7,094 nt of DNA from Candidatus Omnitrophota bacterium. GTDB lineage: Bacteria; Omnitrophota; Gorgyraeia; Gygaellales; Profunditerraquicolaceae. Below are positions 3,841 through 7,094 of this stretch, piece after piece. The translations under genes were made by a program, and so were the position numbers. The notes under the pieces were generated by a model, which worked only from the letters and a program-made list of their open reading frames with translations, did no database searches and was not told the origin of the DNA. Position 1 is the stretch's first letter. The number at the start of each line of letters is the position of its first letter. Location of the stretch: NCBI GenBank assembly GCA_020062065.1, contig JAGUWZ010000052.1, positions 1 through 7,094 on the forward strand. Reading direction: 5' to 3'.

Positions 3841-5853
3841 TCACTCGTTAATCACTTTCCAGATTTTATCCAGATTTTTTCTTGCCTCTTCTTCCCCTCT
3901 TTTGGCAAACTCTTCTGATTTGTGCAATTCCATCCAGTGCAGCCCTGAAGTATCCGGATGTAACACTACATCCGCCAGCTGCGCCTCTTTTTGGGCTACC
4001 TCAGACTGCATTATCTCAAAACTGCTGAAGATAAAATCAAGGATGTTTATCTTTAATTTCCTGCGCAAATATTCTTTGAGATTAAACCAATATTTTTGAT
4101 TAACCACTTTAGCTTTAGCGACAATATTTTCTTTTATCTGGTTATACTGCTTAATAATATCTTGCCGGGAAGGTGTCACATTTACCGCAATAATTTTTCT
4201 CACTCCCAATTCAAACAACGGCTCGGTAGGCAAAGGACTAATTATCCCGCCGTCAAACAACATCTCTCCTTTAAAAGTAAAGGGAGTAAATACCCCCGGC
4301 ATGCTACAGCTTGCCATAATCGCATCTATTAATGAACCCTGGTCAAAAATTCTGCTTTCTTTTCTTTTTACATCGCTGGCGATAATCTTCAAAGGAACCT
4401 TTATATCGTAAAAAGTCTTATTGCCCAAATATTTCTTTAAGAAATTATACAGTTTGTTTCCTTTAATAAATCCCCTTAATGGGAAGGTAAAATCCAGAAG
4501 ACTCCAGATAAATTTAGGCTCCCTGAATTCCTTGGTAAGCTTGAGTATCTCCTCTGATGTTCTGCCTGTCGCCCAGAGACTGGCGATAAGGGCTCCGATA
4601 CTGGAACCGGAGATAATATCTATGGGAATTTTCTCTTCTTCTATCACTTTTAACACCCCGATATGACAGAATCCATATGCCACACCCACCCCAAGGGCTA
4701 ACCCTACAAGACACCCACCTTCCTGACGCGATATGCGTCTTAAGACCTTGGAATATTCAGCCTCTGGTTTTTCCAGAACCAGTCTTCCAGAGACGCGGGT
4801 TTCTATCCTGGGCAAATTGGCAAATATATCGTGATTCAATAATGCAAATTTTTCCTCAAGTGTAAGTTTAGACGGCCTATTCTCATTGACGATAATCTTT
4901 ATCTTTGCCGGGGTAAAGTTGAAATCACTTTCTAACTTTTTAATCAGCCTGCGGGTGTTTTTTAGATCTGTTTCTTTGGGGCTAGTTAAAATATGAATTA
5001 TGTCCGATTGGTTTAATATAGTTAAGATAGAGTCTTCCCGCAAACTTGGCAGATCCAAAATGATATAGTGGTAATCGTTAACCAGTAAACTTAAAATATC
5101 AACTACCGCTCTCGGCCAAGATTCATTACCATTTGCATAAGTAAGGTAAGTTATATCAATGCCGAGTTTATCCTTGAAGATATAATCTTTTATCCCCGCG
5201 ATATCCAACCCACGAGCAGAGAGATTAAAAACCCGGTAATTACTGGATGCATTTAATATCCTGGACAGCCGGTGAACTTTATCCTTGGGGCATATATCTA
5301 CTATAACCGCTTTCTTATGCGTTTCTTTAGCGATAGCAAAAGCAAGATTAGAGGCATACACAGTTTTTCCCGCTTGCGGAAAAGAACTTAAAACCGCAAT
5401 AATTGTACTTTCAAAAATTGTCTTCTGGTGGATATCTTTGCGCTTGAGCCTTCGCGAGAGTGTTTTACTTAAGTCAATGGCAAGCCGGGGTATTTTTTTT
5501 AAAAGAGAGTCAAAGTTATCTTTAGAAATAGTTAAAAGCAAACAATCATTTAGGGCTTTGGCAGTTACCGAATGCGGCTCGCCTGTAAGCACAGAGATAA
5601 TACCAAAGTATTTTCCTCTGTGCAGACATTCCAATATTGTCTGTTTGCCGTGAGGGTCAAGCGTAGAAATAACCACCCTGCCCTTAAGAATACAATAGAA
5701 ATAAGAAGGAGGAGAGCCTTCTTTGTAAATGAGCTGGCCTTTTTTGTATTCGGCAAGACCAGATTTATTTTGGACAAATGCCCGCTCTTTATCCGAGAGA
5801 CTTACAAATAAAGAAATTTCTTTTAATATATAGTCGTAATTATTCAATCCCAT
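3841..5853 (-). CDS. Cyclic-nucleotide-binding / ParA-like / patatin phospholipase fusion
   Basis: This is a 670-residue protein with three parts. Residues about 9-130 form a CRP-type cyclic-nucleotide-binding fold (GQLIYKEGSPPSYFYCILKG, later GKYFGIISVLTGEPHSVTAKA). Residues about 149-350 resemble a MinD/ParA P-loop ATPase: the Walker A region reads SSFPQAGKT (G162-K163-T164) without the usual KGG start, and the Walker B-like strand is YIILDLPS with D267. Residues about 376-670 are a patatin-like lipase with a glycine-rich oxyanion loop (LGVGVAYGFCHIG), nucleophile S418 in GSSIG, and D534 in FDGG completing the Ser-Asp dyad. The predicted role is acyl-ester hydrolysis of phospholipids at the inner membrane, gated by a nucleotide; the ligand is unknown, as the binding loop is divergent. 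CNB-patatin pairings are known from neuropathy-target-esterase-like proteins; the ATPase-like middle is less usual. The ATG at 5853 overlaps the glycosidase stop in TGATG; a TTG one codon earlier is unlikely. Confidence 0.87.
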   Translation of the reverse strand: MGLNNYDYILKEISLFVSLSDKERAFVQNKSGLAEYKKGQLIYKEGSPPSYFYCILKGRVVISTLDPHGKQTILECLHRGKYFGIISVLTGEPHSVTAKALNDCLLLTISKDNFDSLLKKIPRLAIDLSKTLSRRLKRKDIHQKTIFESTIIAVLSSFPQAGKTVYASNLAFAIAKETHKKAVIVDICPKDKVHRLSRILNASSNYRVFNLSARGLDIAGIKDYIFKDKLGIDITYLTYANGNESWPRAVVDILSLLVNDYHYIILDLPSLREDSILTILNQSDIIHILTSPKETDLKNTRRLIKKLESDFNFTPAKIKIIVNENRPSKLTLEEKFALLNHDIFANLPRIETRVSGRLVLEKPEAEYSKVLRRISRQEGGCLVGLALGVGVAYGFCHIGVLKVIEEEKIPIDIISGSSIGALIASLWATGRTSEEILKLTKEFREPKFIWSLLDFTFPLRGFIKGNKLYNFLKKYLGNKTFYDIKVPLKIIASDVKRKESRIFDQGSLIDAIMASCSMPGVFTPFTFKGEMLFDGGIISPLPTEPLFELGVRKIIAVNVTPSRQDIIKQYNQIKENIVAKAKVVNQKYWFNLKEYLRRKLKINILDFIFSSFEIMQSEVAQKEAQLADVVLHPDTSGLHWMELHKSEEFAKRGEEEARKNLDKIWKVINE

Positions 5854-7073
5854 CAATCAAGCTTACCTGTCTTACATACCAGGGAGAACTTTTCCCCGCT
5901 TCCCCGGAGCGTCCTTTTATAGGTCCGGTAATCCACTTCAATAAGCCCGAAACGAGGAGAAAACCCTTTATTCCACTCAAAATTATCTATCAGCGACCAG
6001 TATAGATAACCCCTGACATCAGCACCAACTTGCCTTGCGCGGTATATATTCCTGAGATGCTCACGGATAAACTCCCATCTTAAATTATCGTCCTGGGCAG
6101 AGATGCCGTTTTCTAAAACGAATATCGGCAATTTGTATCTCTTTAAATGGATGAGTAAATTAAACAGACCCTGGGGGTAGATTTCCCATCCTAAAGAATT
6201 TTTTTTTAGATTATCATGATTATTTTTACAGACATCCGTAAGCAGGGCTTTAACCGTCCATCCCGGAGAATCGAGCAAATGCCTGGTATAATAATTAATA
6301 CCTAAGTAATCAATAGATTTATGGCGTATGAATTTATCAATTAATCCAAAATTAAACAACCTGTTCCTTAAATATACGGCAAATTTATTCCTTAAATTAT
6401 TCTTACAGGCCACAAAGGCAATCAGGTTTTGGGCAATGCTTAATAAAGGCGCAGGTAAATTTTTTTTCTTATAAATAGAATGTATAAGTTTATAAGCCTG
6501 AATATGCGCAGTGGCTAAATTTTTTGCCACCATTTTTGCTTTAAGGCTTGACTTTTCTTGCGGCGGCCATTCACCTATAATATAAGAATAATATGTATAT
6601 ACCATAGGTTCATTTATAGTTACCCAAAAGCTTACCTTATCAGATAATGCCTCTACAACATACTTTACATAACTTAAGAAATAGATTATTGACTTTTCGC
6701 TCCGCCAACCGCCTAATTTTGCAAACCAAAGAGGATTGGTAAAATGATGTAAAGTAACTATAGGCTCAATTGAACGTTCTCTCAAAGACAGTATTACATC
6801 TTTATAGTGTTCCATTTCCAGAGAAGAAAATTTATTTTCATAAGGCTGGATACGACTCCACTCAATAGAGAGACGATGACAATTGAGGTTGAGTTGTTTG
6901 GCTAAATCAAAATCTTCTTTATAGAGTTGGTAATGTCGAGCGGCTTCTCCCGATGGTTCTTGCACACCCTGGGATTTTTCCCAATCCCACCAGTCGGAAT
7001 TTAGGTTGTTACCTTCTGCCTGATAGGCGGAAAGTGCTGCGCCCCAGAGAAAATCTTGAGGGAACTGAATCAT
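5853..7073 (-). CDS. Glycoside hydrolase family 1 beta-glycosidase
   Basis: This 406-residue protein is a GH1 (beta/alpha)8 barrel. The N-terminal signature FPQDFLWGAALSAYQAEG (4-21) is followed by HRLSIEWSRIQP, TLHHFTNPLWF, the acid/base motif TINEP with E155, the nucleophile motif VLENG with E321, and YWSLIDNFEWNKGFSPRFGL (358-377), which shapes the sugar-binding subsites. It retains beta-linked sugars by double displacement. The substrate (glucoside, galactoside or another) cannot be told from sequence. There is no signal peptide, so it should be cytoplasmic. It is somewhat shorter than the common 440-480 residues, mainly in the middle (about 200-260), but both catalytic residues and both ends are present. 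AGGA (7084-7081) lies seven bases before the ATG, which fixes the start. It is the first visible gene of the leftward operon, translationally coupled to the patatin fusion. Confidence 0.93.
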   Translation of the reverse strand: MIQFPQDFLWGAALSAYQAEGNNLNSDWWDWEKSQGVQEPSGEAARHYQLYKEDFDLAKQLNLNCHRLSIEWSRIQPYENKFSSLEMEHYKDVILSLRERSIEPIVTLHHFTNPLWFAKLGGWRSEKSIIYFLSYVKYVVEALSDKVSFWVTINEPMVYTYYSYIIGEWPPQEKSSLKAKMVAKNLATAHIQAYKLIHSIYKKKNLPAPLLSIAQNLIAFVACKNNLRNKFAVYLRNRLFNFGLIDKFIRHKSIDYLGINYYTRHLLDSPGWTVKALLTDVCKNNHDNLKKNSLGWEIYPQGLFNLLIHLKRYKLPIFVLENGISAQDDNLRWEFIREHLRNIYRARQVGADVRGYLYWSLIDNFEWNKGFSPRFGLIEVDYRTYKRTLRGSGEKFSLVCKTGKLD

Positions 7074-7094
7074 ATTATCGTCCTGACGTAACAG

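Noticed and set aside
5854..5856. TTG at 5856 as start of the patatin fusion
   Set aside because: The next codon is ATG (5853-5851), which overlaps the glycosidase stop in the usual TGATG coupling arrangement.
3824..6005. Several open frames on the plus strand opposite the patatin and glycosidase genes
   Set aside because: They have low-complexity or unlikely protein composition, no ribosome sites, and lie antisense to genes with clear catalytic motifs.

Overview
The window carries a complete, apparently mobile restriction-modification (R-M) module (about 120-3304) next to a host-like operon on the minus strand (3334-7073). The DNA is AT-rich, and the genes look bacterial: LexA-type repressor, diderm-style lipoprotein, family 1 glycosidase, patatin-like lipase. 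The short lipoprotein and the general style recall uncultured lineages such as Omnitrophota, but this is an impression and not a placement I can prove.

Left region (1-261): no certain gene. It holds a nested stem-loop with a T-run that could end a rightward transcript, then a controller-protein operator (C-boxes) overlapping a promoter, then a 91-bp leader element (171-261) that recurs at 3214-3304. R-M module: a 71-residue Xre-type controller (C) protein (262-477), a 244-residue PD-(D/E)XK nuclease with three zinc ribbons inserted in its catalytic core (488-1222), and, converging from the other strand, a 643-residue protein (1224-3155) that fuses a full LexA repressor/autoprotease to a beta-class DNA methyltransferase of the m4C/m6A type. 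The nuclease and methyltransferase stop codons are one base apart. The methyltransferase has a strong promoter of its own whose -35 box is the edge of the second 91-bp repeat, with a tandem TTTCGAT candidate operator by its -10 box.

Proposed working: C activates and later limits its own operon, delaying the nuclease, while the methyltransferase comes from a separate promoter. The LexA part keeps its cleavage site and the Ser/Lys pair, so methyltransferase expression, location or integrity may respond to RecA and DNA damage. SOS coupling built into the modification enzyme is the most interesting idea in the window; it is inferred from sequence only.

Right region (minus strand): a GH1 beta-glycosidase (5853-7073) is joined by a TGATG stop/start overlap to a three-part protein (cyclic-nucleotide-binding domain, ParA/MinD-like domain, patatin lipase; 3841-5853), followed after a 51-bp gap with a stem-loop by a small lipoprotein (3334-3789). 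This looks like one operon entering from beyond the right edge and ending at the hairpin in repeat copy 2.
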